Assembly (NCBI RefSeq): GCF_001422645.1
Contig: NZ_LMLR01000015.1
Location: 1,104 to 65,103 of the forward strand
Length of the DNA stretch: 64,000 nt
Source: Arthrobacter sp. Leaf69
Lineage (GTDB): Bacteria > Actinomycetota > Actinomycetes > Actinomycetales > Micrococcaceae
Direction: 5' to 3'
The translations under genes were made by a program, and so were the position numbers. This document shows positions 17,275 to 26,426 of this stretch, piece after piece. The notes under the pieces were generated by a model. It saw only the letters and a list, made by a program, of their open reading frames with translations, was not told where the DNA came from and ran no database searches. Numbering within the stretch: position 1 is the first letter of the stretch; every line of letters begins with the position of its first letter.

Positions 17275-17816
17275 GTAGCTGCTGGCGGGGTTGCTCGTCG
17301 CGGAGCCCGGCGCGCGGTCGGTCGCCCGAGCGGCGGGTGTCGCTGAGCCGCGGACCGGCGCGGCCGCAGCACCAAGAATGGACATGCCCTCCCCTCGCGG
17401 AGGGCATGTCCATTTTTTGTGGCCGCGGATGGGCATAAAGGGATTGTGCCCAGTCCTTCGTTCCGGGCGAGGGCATGTCCGGCGGTGCCCGGGGGATTGC
17501 GCCCAGTCCTTCGTGCCGTGGGAGGACATGTCCCGTGGCTAGGCCGTAGTTGCCAGGATTATTGGGGTCAGGCTGGACGCGCGTAGCGAGCAGGGCGGGG
17601 ACAAGCTCATTGTTCGAGCCCAGGACTGGGCACGAGGGGTATATGTCCAAGCCAAGGCGCCAAGGGAGGACATGTCCCGTAGTGCCCGGGGGAGGGCATG
17701 TCCCGTGGCCGAGGGCACGATACGAGGCCGAACGCCAAAGCGGGGCCACCTGGGCCCATCCCCGCTGCTGGAGATGGGCCTCGAGTGACCCCGCGTCTGT
17801 GTAGCCGGGTGGACGT
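17275..17816. other. Repeat-rich intergenic region
   Basis: No gene is supported in these 542 bases. After the purH terminator there are further copies of GGRCATGTCC (17471, 17524, 17678, 17694), two direct copies of GCCCAGTCCTTCGT (17448 and 17501) and an inverted one (17622-17631). The block from 17441 recurs 53 bases later at 17494. Open frames across it only reflect the repeats. Confidence 0.7.
17377..17418 (+). terminator. Rho-independent terminator of purH
   Basis: Perfect 16-bp arms (17377-17392 and 17399-17414; core GGACATGCCCTCC) with loop CCTCGC are followed by a run of Ts. It lies about 100 bases after the purH stop. Its arm sequence is also the unit repeated through the region downstream. 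Confidence 0.9.
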
Positions 17817-18818
17817 CTAGGCGGCGGCCGCGCTGCTGTAGGCCTGCTGGATGACGGAGCCCCAGTACGGGCCGTACATCGTGGTGGACTTGCTGCCGTA
17901 GCCGTAGCTGTTGACCGAGTTCTGGTAGCCGGTGGAGCTGGTGCCGATGAACCACGGCCCGCCCGAGGACCCGCCGGTCATGTTGCAGGGAATGCCCTGG
18001 CTGTTGAACTGCGGGTTGTACGGGTCATTCGTGGCGGTGCCGCTGCAGCTCTTGAGGGACTCGCCGTTGAAGGGCGCCGCTGCGGGGTAGCCGAAGGCCT
18101 TGTAGCTCAGGCCGCGTGCGGCGTTGAACTGTACGCCCGAGGCACCCACGACGTCGGCCAGTTTCTGGCCGTTGAGGGTGTTCATAACGGCGAAGCCGGT
18201 GTCGTACGTCATGTCGCCGCCGGAGCTCCACTGGGTGGGGGCGTGGAGGGACTTGGCCGTCCACATACCGTAGGGCGCGGAGCCGTTCAGGTAGGCGGGG
18301 ACAAACGTGAACTTGGTGGCGAAGGCGCCCGGGCCCTCGTTGACGCAGTGGCCGGCGGTGGAGACGGTGCTCTTGTTCGTGGAGGAGACCGAGTTGCCCG
18401 AGCAGACGTAGTTGGTGCCGCCCAGGGTGAAGAAGACCTTGCCGATGTGCTTGACCGGTGTCTCGCTGGCATTTGCCTTGGGCTGGACTTCCTTGGCCTG
18501 GCGCAGCGGGCTCTGGGCCTCCACCGTGCTGGGCGCCCCGGCTTCGGCCGGCCGGCTCAGGGCGGCCGTGGAGTTGGCGCTCCGCTGTTTGGCCTTTTCG
18601 GCCAGCACGTCACCGGGGATGGCGTTGCGCATCCGCTCGGCCGTCCAGTACTCCGCTCCGCCGGTCTCGACGACGGTGTGGCTGCTGACCCCCGACGTCT
18701 CCGTCGGTGCCTTGCCGGGTGCCGGGGCTGCGCTGGCTGCCCCCGCAGCGCTCAATGCCAGGAGTGCTGCGGCCGAGAGGCTCAATAGGCTGGTGGCCAG
18801 AGTTTTGGGTGTTCTCAT
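17817..18818 (-). CDS. Secreted trypsin-like serine protease
   Basis: A 333-aa exported protein. The N-terminus (RTPKTLATSLLSLSAAALL..ASAAPAP) is a signal peptide with an AxA cleavage site near residue 30, followed by a proregion of about 90 residues. The catalytic triad is visible: His in STAGHC, Asp in GGDMTYDTGF and Ser in TGGSSGGP, with cysteine pairs around them. The family (S1, glutamyl-endopeptidase-like) usually is autoprocessed outside the cell. It is monocistronic and divergent from icd. Confidence 0.9.
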   Translation of the reverse strand: MRTPKTLATSLLSLSAAALLALSAAGAASAAPAPGKAPTETSGVSSHTVVETGGAEYWTAERMRNAIPGDVLAEKAKQRSANSTAALSRPAEAGAPSTVEAQSPLRQAKEVQPKANASETPVKHIGKVFFTLGGTNYVCSGNSVSSTNKSTVSTAGHCVNEGPGAFATKFTFVPAYLNGSAPYGMWTAKSLHAPTQWSSGGDMTYDTGFAVMNTLNGQKLADVVGASGVQFNAARGLSYKAFGYPAAAPFNGESLKSCSGTATNDPYNPQFNSQGIPCNMTGGSSGGPWFIGTSSTGYQNSVNSYGYGSKSTTMYGPYWGSVIQQAYSSAAAA

Positions 18819-19065
18819 GGTTGTCCTAACCGGTGGAAAGCGGTGCGGCTGCCGGTGGCGTCCGCTGTGATGGGAACGAAACTACGGGACTTTGACCAAT
18901 CTGTAAAGCATCTTGTCAAGTCTTGTCATGACGGGTTGTGCGCTTCATGGAGTCCGGGGCGGACGACGCCGGTAGGCGGCAACCCGGCTCCCTCGGGTAA
19001 GTTAGTGATGTTGAGATAACACAAAATTCCGGAAATACCCAGACCTTCAGGGAGACGCCCGAGCA

Positions 19066-21285
19066 ATGGCAAAGATTATCTATACCCACACCGACGAAGC
19101 GCCGATGCTGGCAACCTATTCGTTCTTGCCGATTGTCGAAGCCTACGCTTCGACGGCCGGTGTGGAGGTGGAGACCCGAGACATTTCGCTGGCCGGCCGC
19201 ATCATCGCCGCGTTCGGCGACTACCTCACCGAAGAGCAGCGCGTCAGTGACGCCCTGGCCGAGCTTGGCGGCCTCGTCAAGAAGCCCGAGGCCAACATCA
19301 TCAAGCTGCCCAACATCAGCGCCTCGACGCCGCAGCTGAAGGCCGCCATCGCGGAACTCCAGGGCCAGGGCTACGCCCTTCCGGACTACCCGGACAACCC
19401 CTCCTCGGACGAGGAGACGGACATCCGCTCCCGCTACGACAAGATCAAGGGTTCCGCCGTCAACCCGGTGCTCCGCGAGGGCAACTCGGACCGCCGCGCG
19501 CCGCTGTCGGTCAAGGCCTATGCCCGCCAGAACCCGCACAGCATGGGCGCCTGGACCCCCGAGTCCAAGACCAACGTCGCCACCATGGACGCCGATGACT
19601 TCCGCTCCAACGAGAAGTCCGTGGTCATCAAGGCCGACGGCAACGTCAAGATCCAGCTGGTCAAGGAGGACGGCACGGTCAAGGTGCTCAAGCGTGCCTT
19701 CCCCGTCCTCGCCGGCGAGGTCATCGACGGCACCGTCATGCGCGCCGCCGCGCTGGATACCTTCCTCGCCGCACAGGTGGCCCGCGCGAAGGAAGAGGGT
19801 GTGCTGTTCTCCGCCCACCTGAAGGCCACCATGATGAAGGTCTCGGACCCGATCATCTTCGGCCACGTCGTCAAGGCGTACTTCGCCGACCTCTTCGACA
19901 CGTACGGCGCCCAGATCGCCGCCGCCGGCCTGAGCCCGAACAACGGCCTCGCCTCCATCCTCAACGGCCTCGAGGACCTCCCCGAGGAGATCCGCGCCGA
20001 CGTCGAGGCAGCCATCCAGAAGGGCCTGAACGATGGCCCCGAGCTGGCCATGGTCGATTCCGACAAGGGCATCACCAACCTGCACGTCCCCTCCGACGTG
20101 ATCGTGGACGCCTCCATGCCGGCCATGATCCGCAGCTCCGGACACATGTGGGGCCGCGACGGCCAGGAAGCCGACACGCTCGCCGTCCTCCCGGACAGCA
20201 GCTACGCCGGCATCTACCAGGTGGTCATCGACGACTGCCGCGCCCACGGCGCCTTCGACCCCACCACGATGGGCACCGTCCCGAACGTCGGCCTGATGGC
20301 CCAGGCCGCCGAGGAATACGGCAGCCACGACAAGACCTTCGAGATCCAGTCCGCCGGCACCGTGCAGCTGATCGGCGACGCCGGCACCGTGCTGATCGAG
20401 CACCAGGTCGCCCCGGGTGACATCTGGCGCGCCTGCCAGACCAAGGATGTCCCGGTCCGCGACTGGGTCAAGCTGGCCGTCACCCGCGCCCGCGCCTCCG
20501 CCACGCCGGCCGTCTTCTGGCTGGACAAGAGCCGCGCCCACGACGCCCAGATGATCGCCAAGGTGGAGGAATACCTCAAGGAACACGACACCGAGGGCCT
20601 GGAGATCGCCATCCTGTCCCCGGTCGAGGCTACGGCCTTCACACTGGAGCGGATCCGTAAGGGCGAGGACACCATCTCGGTGACCGGCAACGTGCTGCGC
20701 GACTACCTTACGGACCTGTTCCCGATCCTGGAACTTGGCACCAGCGCCAAGATGCTCTCCGTGGTGCCGCTGATCAACGGCGGCGGCCTCTTCGAAACCG
20801 GCGCCGGCGGCTCTGCCCCGAAGCACGTCCAGCAGCTTCTGAAGGAAAACCACCTGCGCTGGGACAGCCTGGGTGAGTTCCTGGCACTGGCCGTCAGCTT
20901 TGAGCACCTTGCCACGTCCACGGGCAACGCCCGCGCGCAGATCCTTGCCGACACCCTGGACCGCGCCACCGGGACGTTCCTGCTGGAGAACAAGTCCCCG
21001 AAGCGCAAGGCCGGCGAACTGGACAACCGCGGCAGCCACTTCTACCTGGCCAAGTTCTGGGCCCAGGAACTGTCCCGCCAGACCGACGACGCCGAGCTGG
21101 CCGCGGCCTTCGCCGCCGTCTCCGGCGCGCTGGATGCCGGCGAGGAAACCATCGTCGGAGAGCTCCTGGCTGCCCAGGGCTCGCCGGTGGACCTCGGCGG
21201 GTACTACCACCCGGACGAGGCCAAGGTCACCGCAGTCATGCGGCCCTCGGCCAAGTTCAGCGAAGTCCTGTCGATGCTGGGCTAG
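19066..21285 (+). CDS. icd: Monomeric NADP-dependent isocitrate dehydrogenase
   Basis: A 739-aa enzyme of the monomeric (about 80-kDa) isocitrate dehydrogenase family, converting isocitrate to 2-oxoglutarate in the TCA cycle with NADPH production. Family signatures include [19 protein letters not shown] at the N-terminus, [14 protein letters not shown], and GRDGQ with the later [14 protein letters not shown] and the C-terminal GGYYHPD. Length matches Corynebacterium and Azotobacter enzymes. The homodimeric type is about 400 aa, so the assignment is clear. The gene stands alone with a strong terminator. Confidence 0.97.
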   Translation: MAKIIYTHTDEAPMLATYSFLPIVEAYASTAGVEVETRDISLAGRIIAAFGDYLTEEQRVSDALAELGGLVKKPEANIIKLPNISASTPQLKAAIAELQGQGYALPDYPDNPSSDEETDIRSRYDKIKGSAVNPVLREGNSDRRAPLSVKAYARQNPHSMGAWTPESKTNVATMDADDFRSNEKSVVIKADGNVKIQLVKEDGTVKVLKRAFPVLAGEVIDGTVMRAAALDTFLAAQVARAKEEGVLFSAHLKATMMKVSDPIIFGHVVKAYFADLFDTYGAQIAAAGLSPNNGLASILNGLEDLPEEIRADVEAAIQKGLNDGPELAMVDSDKGITNLHVPSDVIVDASMPAMIRSSGHMWGRDGQEADTLAVLPDSSYAGIYQVVIDDCRAHGAFDPTTMGTVPNVGLMAQAAEEYGSHDKTFEIQSAGTVQLIGDAGTVLIEHQVAPGDIWRACQTKDVPVRDWVKLAVTRARASATPAVFWLDKSRAHDAQMIAKVEEYLKEHDTEGLEIAILSPVEATAFTLERIRKGEDTISVTGNVLRDYLTDLFPILELGTSAKMLSVVPLINGGGLFETGAGGSAPKHVQQLLKENHLRWDSLGEFLALAVSFEHLATSTGNARAQILADTLDRATGTFLLENKSPKRKAGELDNRGSHFYLAKFWAQELSRQTDDAELAAAFAAVSGALDAGEETIVGELLAAQGSPVDLGGYYHPDEAKVTAVMRPSAKFSEVLSMLG

Positions 21286-21315
21286 GACCGCCACGCCGTT
21301 TCACCGGCGACAGGC

Positions 21316-21365
21316 AACGCCGAACGGCGCAGCGGAAACTTCCGCTGCGCCGTTCGGCGTTTTTT
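21316..21365 (+). terminator. Strong rho-independent terminator of icd
   Basis: A perfect 22-bp inverted repeat (21316-21337 with 21340-21361, core CGCCGAACGGCGCAGCGG) runs directly into TTTTT, 30 bases after the icd stop. Confidence 0.95.
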
Positions 21366-21416
21366 GCCCTGTCAGGGCCGCTGCCGGCGTCGCCGTCGGA
21401 ACGGCCCGGCGCGGCT

Positions 21417-21971
21417 TCAGCCGTTCTTGCCCTTACCCTTCGGCTTGCCCTTGTCGGCCGGCGCGGGCGCGACGGCGGGCGGGGGAGCCGCAGCGGCTGC
21501 AGCGGCCTGCGCGGCTGCTGCCTGCGCCGCCGCTTTTTCTGCTTGCGCCTTGTCTGCCGCGGCCTTGTCTGCCGCCGCTTTGTCTGCGGCGGCCTTGGCC
21601 TTCTGCTCGGCGGCAACCCGGGCGGCTTCGGCCTGCCGGGCCTTGAGGTCCGCTCGGACGGCGTCGACGGACTTGCTGATGCTCTGGTGCCGTTTGAAGG
21701 ACACGTCCCCGCGGGCAGCCGCCTCATCCAGTTCCAGCACGAACGCGTCAAGGTGCTTCAGTGATGCGGCCGGATCGTTGGCGGCGGCAGCCCCGGTCAG
21801 GGCAAGGACCTTGGATTGCAGCTGCCGGGCAGCGTTGCGGTCCAGATCCGGGGCGGCGGCGCAGCCGCCAAGGGTGGCGGTGACGAGCGCCATGCCAAGG
21901 ACCGCGCCGGCGAGGCGCAGACGACGGCTGTTGCGCCCGGCGCCGCGGGTCCGCCGGTTAATCAGGCTCAT
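21417..21971 (-). CDS. Ala/Lys-rich lipoprotein
   Basis: A 184-aa protein with an Arg-rich N-terminus, a hydrophobic segment and a lipobox TLGGC (Cys near residue 37), so it should be anchored outside the membrane. The middle is helical; residues about 115-150 repeat ADKAAADKAAADKAQAEKAA (likely coiled coil) and the C-terminus is Pro-rich, ending KGKPKGKGKNG. I do not recognise a family. Its ATG overlaps the kinase stop by four bases, so the two are one operon and the lipoprotein may be a partner of the kinase. Confidence 0.85.
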   Translation of the reverse strand: MSLINRRTRGAGRNSRRLRLAGAVLGMALVTATLGGCAAAPDLDRNAARQLQSKVLALTGAAAANDPAASLKHLDAFVLELDEAAARGDVSFKRHQSISKSVDAVRADLKARQAEAARVAAEQKAKAAADKAAADKAAADKAQAEKAAAQAAAAQAAAAAAAPPPAVAPAPADKGKPKGKGKNG

Positions 21972-23239
21972 GGTTCCACGCTCTTCTGCAGCTCTTTCAG
22001 GTGCTCGCCAAGCTCCCCGGGCACAGCCGGATAGGGGGCGACGTCGGGCGGTTCAGGGGTTGCCAGGGCGACGACGGCGGCGACGCCTCCCGTCACGACG
22101 GCCAGCAACGCTAGGGACAGCAGGATCCGGGTGCGGCGGCGGGACCGCCTGAAGCGTGCAGCGGACCGCATCAGGAGTGACCTACGGCCTGGGCGGGCCA
22201 CTGCATCCGGGTCCAGCCGGTGCAGGGCCAGCGTCCCCCCGCCCGAGCGGGTGGGGGAGGCGTCATCGGGAGCCGGTGCCGCGGCAGGCAGCCGCGGTGG
22301 CCGGGCCGGAGGGGCGGGCAGCACCCGGGTACGCTCTTCGGCCAGGAGGCCGGGAAGGGCACCGGGCGAGATCAGGGCATGCCGCAGCGCCACCTCGAGG
22401 TCCGCTGCAGACGGACGGTCCAAGGGGTCCAGCGCTGTCATGGACCGGATCAGCTTGGCCCATTCGGCGGGGACGGAATCGGGGATGCCCGGTGCCCTGT
22501 GCAGTCTCGCCACCGCGGATTCCACGGCGCTGCCGGGATATTCGATCTCGCCCTTGAGGCATTCGAGCAGGACCAGCCCCAGGGAATAGATGTCGCTGGC
22601 TGGGCCCAGGTCCGCGCCCCGGGACTGTTCCGGGCTCAGGTACGCGGCGGTGCCCACCATGGTGCCCGTCGCTGTCAGCCGGGTGCCATCCATCATGCGG
22701 GCGATCCCGAAGTCGGTGAGTTTGGGCCGCAGCGGTTCCCCGGGACGGACCGGAACCAGGAGGATGTTCGCCGGCTTGATATCCCTGTGGATGATGCCGA
22801 GCGAGTGCACGTAGGCCAGGGCGTCCGACACTCCGGCTCCGATGACCGCGATCTCAGCCAGGGGCAGCGGGCTGTGCCGGATCCGCGTCCGGAGGTCCTG
22901 TCCGTCAACGAGTTCCATCGTGAGGAAGGGGCGGGGTTCCCCGGGGATCCGGGTGTCCGTGCCGGCGTCGAACAATGTGACCAGGCTCGGATGGTTCAGG
23001 GTTGCCAGGAGTTGAATCTCGGCTTCCTGGCGCTTGAGTTCGTCGGCATCGGCGGACTGCGGCGCAAAGAGTTTGAGCGCCACGTCGCGGCCCAGGTTCA
23101 TGTCCTTGGCGGCGTAGACGGAAGCCATGCCGCCCCGGCCGATCACTTCCCCCAGTTGGTATCGGCCGCCCAGGAGCTCGGCCGTGACGATATCGGGCGA
23201 ACTGTCCACGTTTGTCCCCGTCCCTTCTCCGTGCGCCAC
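21968..23239 (-). CDS. Membrane serine/threonine protein kinase (PknB-like)
   Basis: A 423-aa Hanks-type kinase. Residues about 25-290 hold the catalytic domain: GRGGMASVY (glycine loop), VALKLF (lysine), HRDIKPANILL (catalytic loop), TDFGIAR (DFG) and PEQSRGADLGPASDIYSLG (activation segment end). A Pro-rich linker follows, then one membrane helix (about 370-395; LLSLALLAVVTGGVAAVVAL) and a short tail of about 30 residues, so no PASTA or other sensor domain is present outside. GTG start with AGGAGGT upstream. It overlaps the lipoprotein gene, a plausible external partner. Confidence 0.93.
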   Translation of the reverse strand: MAHGEGTGTNVDSSPDIVTAELLGGRYQLGEVIGRGGMASVYAAKDMNLGRDVALKLFAPQSADADELKRQEAEIQLLATLNHPSLVTLFDAGTDTRIPGEPRPFLTMELVDGQDLRTRIRHSPLPLAEIAVIGAGVSDALAYVHSLGIIHRDIKPANILLVPVRPGEPLRPKLTDFGIARMMDGTRLTATGTMVGTAAYLSPEQSRGADLGPASDIYSLGLVLLECLKGEIEYPGSAVESAVARLHRAPGIPDSVPAEWAKLIRSMTALDPLDRPSAADLEVALRHALISPGALPGLLAEERTRVLPAPPARPPRLPAAAPAPDDASPTRSGGGTLALHRLDPDAVARPGRRSLLMRSAARFRRSRRRTRILLSLALLAVVTGGVAAVVALATPEPPDVAPYPAVPGELGEHLKELQKSVEP

Positions 23240-23573
23240 GGCGGCGCACCTCCTGAATGATACCGGGACGGGTATCGGCTCCCCGCACGGCGGCCAAAGA
23301 CCGATGGCCGCTGTGGGGGGGCAGAAGCTTCCGCAGCCTGTCTGCCGTTGAGTCCCCCAGCGGACCCAACGACGGATTGCCTTGCCGGAGCCTGTTCACC
23401 GTTGAGTCCCCCAGCGGACCCAACGACGGATTGCCTTGCGGGGCCTGTTCACCGTTGAGTCCCCCAGCGGACCCAACGATGGACTGCCTTGCCGGAGTTG
23501 TGGGCCGTTGAGTCCCCCAGCGGACCCAACGACTTCGCTCCGGCCTCACAAAGACCTGGCGGGAGCGGGGCTC
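23240..23573. other. Upstream region of the kinase, mostly tandem repeats
   Basis: No gene is supported here. The segment holds the kinase ribosome site (AGGAGGT) and the 53-bp tandem hairpin repeats at 23347-23532, beginning about 108 bases before the kinase start. Confidence 0.6.
23347..23532. repeat. 53-54-bp tandem repeat, about 3.5 copies, each a hairpin
   Basis: Copies begin at 23347, 23401, 23454 and 23507 (the last partial). Each has GTTGAGTCCCCCAGCGGACC followed by CAACGA, in which CGTTGAGTCC and GGACCCAACG can pair at nine of ten positions, then a 25-base stretch that is also similar among copies (GGATTGCCTTGCCGGAG or close). This makes it a tandem repeat rather than a CRISPR. Confidence 0.92.
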
Positions 23574-23747
23574 TTAGGGCGGGCGTTCCTCCTGCTGGGG
23601 GCAGGGTTTGCGGCGCGCAGGGGGGCCTCCGGGGCTGGCCGGCGCGGCGTCCGGTCCTGCAGGCGCTGACGACGTCAGTCCCGAGGCGGGGGAGGCGAAA
23701 GAGGCAAACGGGGTGCCGGAGTACCGGCGGTGGACGGTGGCGTCCAT
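23574..23747 (-). CDS. Possible small Pro/Ala-rich protein (57 aa)
   Basis: An open frame of 57 codons beginning MDATVHRRYSGTPF and ending QQEERPP. It has a strong ribosome site, CAGGAGATTCCCC, directly before the ATG, which is why I list it. Composition is Pro/Ala/Ser-rich with one cysteine; no membrane segment or known domain is seen. It lies 81 bases downstream of the Pro/Ala-rich secreted-protein gene on the same strand. High GC makes chance frames common, so this is tentative. Confidence 0.35.
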   Translation of the reverse strand: MDATVHRRYSGTPFASFASPASGLTSSAPAGPDAAPASPGGPPARRKPCPQQEERPP

Positions 23748-23828
23748 GGGGAATCTCCTGAATGACTGTTAACGGGCGCTCAACGGCAGCCCGAATGGCC
23801 GTGCTCTGTGGAAGGCAGAGACGGCTAA

Positions 23829-25145
23829 CTAGTCAGGGGAGGAACCGGGGTCAGCAGCGTCGGCGGAATGGACGTGCTGAAGCGGGCCGCGGATTGGTTC
23901 CGCGCCGGCGGTGGGAATGACCAGGTACTGGTTGGGAAGCCAGGCGGCTCCACATCCGGGGCCGCCGGACGAGACCGTATTTCCGGTTCCGGAGCCGGGA
24001 GCCGCGGGCAGGGCGTTGGGGGCGGGCAGACCTGTCCCGTTGGGCATGGGGCCAGGGCGGTGCTTACCGCTAGGGGCCGGCGGCGCAGGTTCTCCCGGTG
24101 CCTTTTCCTGCGGGGGCGTGCTGCCGGGCTGCTGGACCTTCCCCGTCAGGCTGATCTCTCCTGCCAGCACCGGGAGGTACAGGACCCTTCCCAGGAACTC
24201 GTTGCCCGACGCCCACCTGGCGCGCTGCAGGTCCCTCAAAGCCTGGCCGCCGACCTGGCAGCCGGCGGGGATTCCGGATGCACGTGCATCCGCGGACGCC
24301 GGAGAGACCACCGTTGCCGGTGCGACCACGGACGCCGTCGAGACCACAGGTGCCGGTGCGACCACGGGTGCCGGTGCGACCACGGGGCCCGGGGCAGGGG
24401 GAGACGTTTCGGGGAGAACGACGTCCTGGAGATCCGGCCCAGGACCGGTTGGATCAACGGGCGGTGCCGGGCTTGTCGCTGGCGGCACTGACGGCACCTG
24501 GCCCGCCCCCACCGGATCGGCGGGCACCGAATCCGGGACCGGGGCCGGGGTTGTGCCTGGAGGCGTGGGGTCCGGGGCCGGGGCGGTCACGGGAGGGGAT
24601 GGATCGGCAGCCGGCGGTGCGGGATCGGGCGCCGGAGTGGTCACGGGTGGAGCTGGATCGGGTGCAGGAGCGGGCGGAGCGGGCTCCAGCACAGGTTCAG
24701 GAACGGGAGGAGCGGGAGGAGCCGGCGGTGCGGGAGGAACAGCAGGGGCCGGAGGGTCGGGCGCCAGAACGGGCGCGGGGACAGCAGGCTCGGGCGGAGG
24801 CGCCGGAGTTGGGGGGTCTGGAGTTGAGGGGGTTGGGGCTGGTTCACCGTCGGGGGTCGGAACCGGAACAGCTGCCCAGGTGGTTTCCGCGGCCGTGGGC
24901 ACGGCAGCGACAATGACGTGGGCTACCGTCAAAACCGTTGGAACCGGGTTCGCTGTCGCCGGCGCTGCTCCCGCGGGGACCGTCATGACTGTGGCGGCCG
25001 CCGTCGGAGGGGGAGAAGCAGCCTCGTCAGCGCTGGCCGCCGTCGCTGCGAGCGTCAGCCAGGCGATCCCGGCGACACCGCCCAGAATCACCCGCCGGAA
25101 GGTTCGGCGCGCGCGTAGCGGGACAGCTGCTGGGTCCAAGTGCAC
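23829..25145 (-). CDS. Secreted Pro/Ala-rich protein
   Basis: A 438-aa protein. After a basic N-terminus a hydrophobic segment (about residues 19-38, VILGGVAGIAWLTLAATAAS) with a likely AxA-type cleavage near 40 indicates export. Residues about 40-290 are low complexity, dominated by PAPDPAPP- and APAPVV-like repeats that would form an extended, wall-spanning rod. The C-terminal 150 residues are less repetitive with two cysteines (GCQVGG, GPGCGAA) that could form a disulfide. No sortase motif is visible. GTG start is assumed. The repeat DNA may vary in length between strains. Confidence 0.7.
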   Translation of the reverse strand: MHLDPAAVPLRARRTFRRVILGGVAGIAWLTLAATAASADEAASPPPTAAATVMTVPAGAAPATANPVPTVLTVAHVIVAAVPTAAETTWAAVPVPTPDGEPAPTPSTPDPPTPAPPPEPAVPAPVLAPDPPAPAVPPAPPAPPAPPVPEPVLEPAPPAPAPDPAPPVTTPAPDPAPPAADPSPPVTAPAPDPTPPGTTPAPVPDSVPADPVGAGQVPSVPPATSPAPPVDPTGPGPDLQDVVLPETSPPAPGPVVAPAPVVAPAPVVSTASVVAPATVVSPASADARASGIPAGCQVGGQALRDLQRARWASGNEFLGRVLYLPVLAGEISLTGKVQQPGSTPPQEKAPGEPAPPAPSGKHRPGPMPNGTGLPAPNALPAAPGSGTGNTVSSGGPGCGAAWLPNQYLVIPTAGAEPIRGPLQHVHSADAADPGSSPD

Positions 25146-25253
25146 ACCCCATTCCCCGAACGCTCGATGGTTCCCTATAGGGTAAGTCCGCGCGCGGTGG
25201 AGAGTCCAGAGTGCATCACAAACTCGGCTGGCCCCAATCGCCGAAAACGGCCG

Positions 25254-26324
25254 TCACCGGGCGTCGTTGGGATAAATCACGCCCAGCTGCGCGCGCACCC
25301 CGTCGAACAACCGCATGGTGTTGAGGGAATCCTCAAGCGGCATCACGGGGCTCTCGGTGAGTCCTTGCTGGATGCAACGGGTCACCTCGCGCAGTTCGTA
25401 GCTGTAGCCCCGCCCAACGACGTCGAAGAATTCGCTGCGCGGCTCATCGAAGCCCACCCGGACCAGAAGCTCCTTGGGGTTGTTGATCGAACCGAGGGAC
25501 TGCAGGAAGCCATGGCTGCCGGCCACCGTTGCGGTGCGGGGGCCGTGCGCCAAAAGGGAGGAGGTCAGCTGCGCCTGGGCGCCGTGGTGGTAACCGAGCG
25601 TGAGCGCGTTCTGGGCGTCCACGCCGTCGTCGTTCAGCCAGCCGGTGGCACTGACCGTCTGCGGGAAGCCCAGCGTGCCCAGGGCCCAGAGCAACGGGTA
25701 AACGGTGAGGTCCAGCAGCGCGCCGCCTCCGTCCTTGGGTGCCCAGAGGCGCGAGGCGGGCGAATACGGCGCCGGGAAGCCCAGGTCCGCCCCCACCCAC
25801 TTGACCTCCCCGATCTCGCCGGAGGCGGCGATCTCGAAGGCCCGTTGCATGCTGGGCAGGAAGCGGCTCCACATGGCCTCCATCAGGAACAGGCCCTTGT
25901 TGCGCGCCAGCGACACGAGCTCCGAGGCCTCCCGGGCGTTGACAGTGAGCGCCTTCTCGCAGAGGACGTGCTTGCCCGCGGTCAGGGCCGCCAGCGCGAT
26001 CTCATGGTGGTGGGCGTGCGGCGTAGCGACGTAGACGACGTCGACGGCGTCGTTGGCAAGCAGCCGTTCATAACCGGTCTGCCCGTTCTGGTCCCCGTAC
26101 GCACGCGCGAAGCCGAAATCGGAGGCGAAGGCATCCGCTGCCGCCTGCGTGCGCGAACTGACGGCGTGGAGTTCGGCATCCGCCAGGAGTTCCAGGTCGC
26201 GGGTCACGGACGCCGCGATGCCTCCCGTGGCGATGACACCCCAGCGCAACCTGGCGCCTGTTGCAGTCCGGGGATCGGTGTCCGGCTGACTGAACAACCA
26301 GGGCTTGGCGATGAGGGCGGTCAT
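25254..26324 (-). CDS. Gfo/Idh/MocA-family oxidoreductase
   Basis: A 356-aa NAD(P)-dependent enzyme. The N-terminal Rossmann domain has WGVIATGGIAASVTRDL, then DVVYVATPHAHHHEIALAAL and the characteristic GKHVLCEKAL with the catalytic lysine; the C-terminal half is the alpha/beta domain, including GGGALLDLTVYPLLWA. Family members oxidise or reduce sugars, inositols or other polyols, or diols. No adjoining sugar genes on the same transcript reveal the substrate. It ends 109 bases before the secreted Pro-rich gene on the same strand. Confidence 0.92.
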   Translation of the reverse strand: MTALIAKPWLFSQPDTDPRTATGARLRWGVIATGGIAASVTRDLELLADAELHAVSSRTQAAADAFASDFGFARAYGDQNGQTGYERLLANDAVDVVYVATPHAHHHEIALAALTAGKHVLCEKALTVNAREASELVSLARNKGLFLMEAMWSRFLPSMQRAFEIAASGEIGEVKWVGADLGFPAPYSPASRLWAPKDGGGALLDLTVYPLLWALGTLGFPQTVSATGWLNDDGVDAQNALTLGYHHGAQAQLTSSLLAHGPRTATVAGSHGFLQSLGSINNPKELLVRVGFDEPRSEFFDVVGRGYSYELREVTRCIQQGLTESPVMPLEDSLNTMRLFDGVRAQLGVIYPNDAR

Positions 26325-26426
26325 GGTGCCATCTTCTCACCCGGGGCAGGGAGCGTCGGGGAGGGAGCCGCGGAAGCTGAGGGAGCGTCGGGGAGGGGAG
26401 CGCCCCGGGCTTCCGCGGCCGGCAGG

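Noticed and set aside
17246-17749. Minus-strand frame of 167 codons across the repeat-rich region
   Set aside because: The translation only repeats motifs such as GHVLPR that mirror the DNA repeats; no ribosome site.
23347-23532. Possible CRISPR array (repeats about 29 bp with about 24-bp intervals)
   Set aside because: The intervals are themselves nearly identical, the repeat count is under four, and no cas gene is nearby. It is a tandem repeat.
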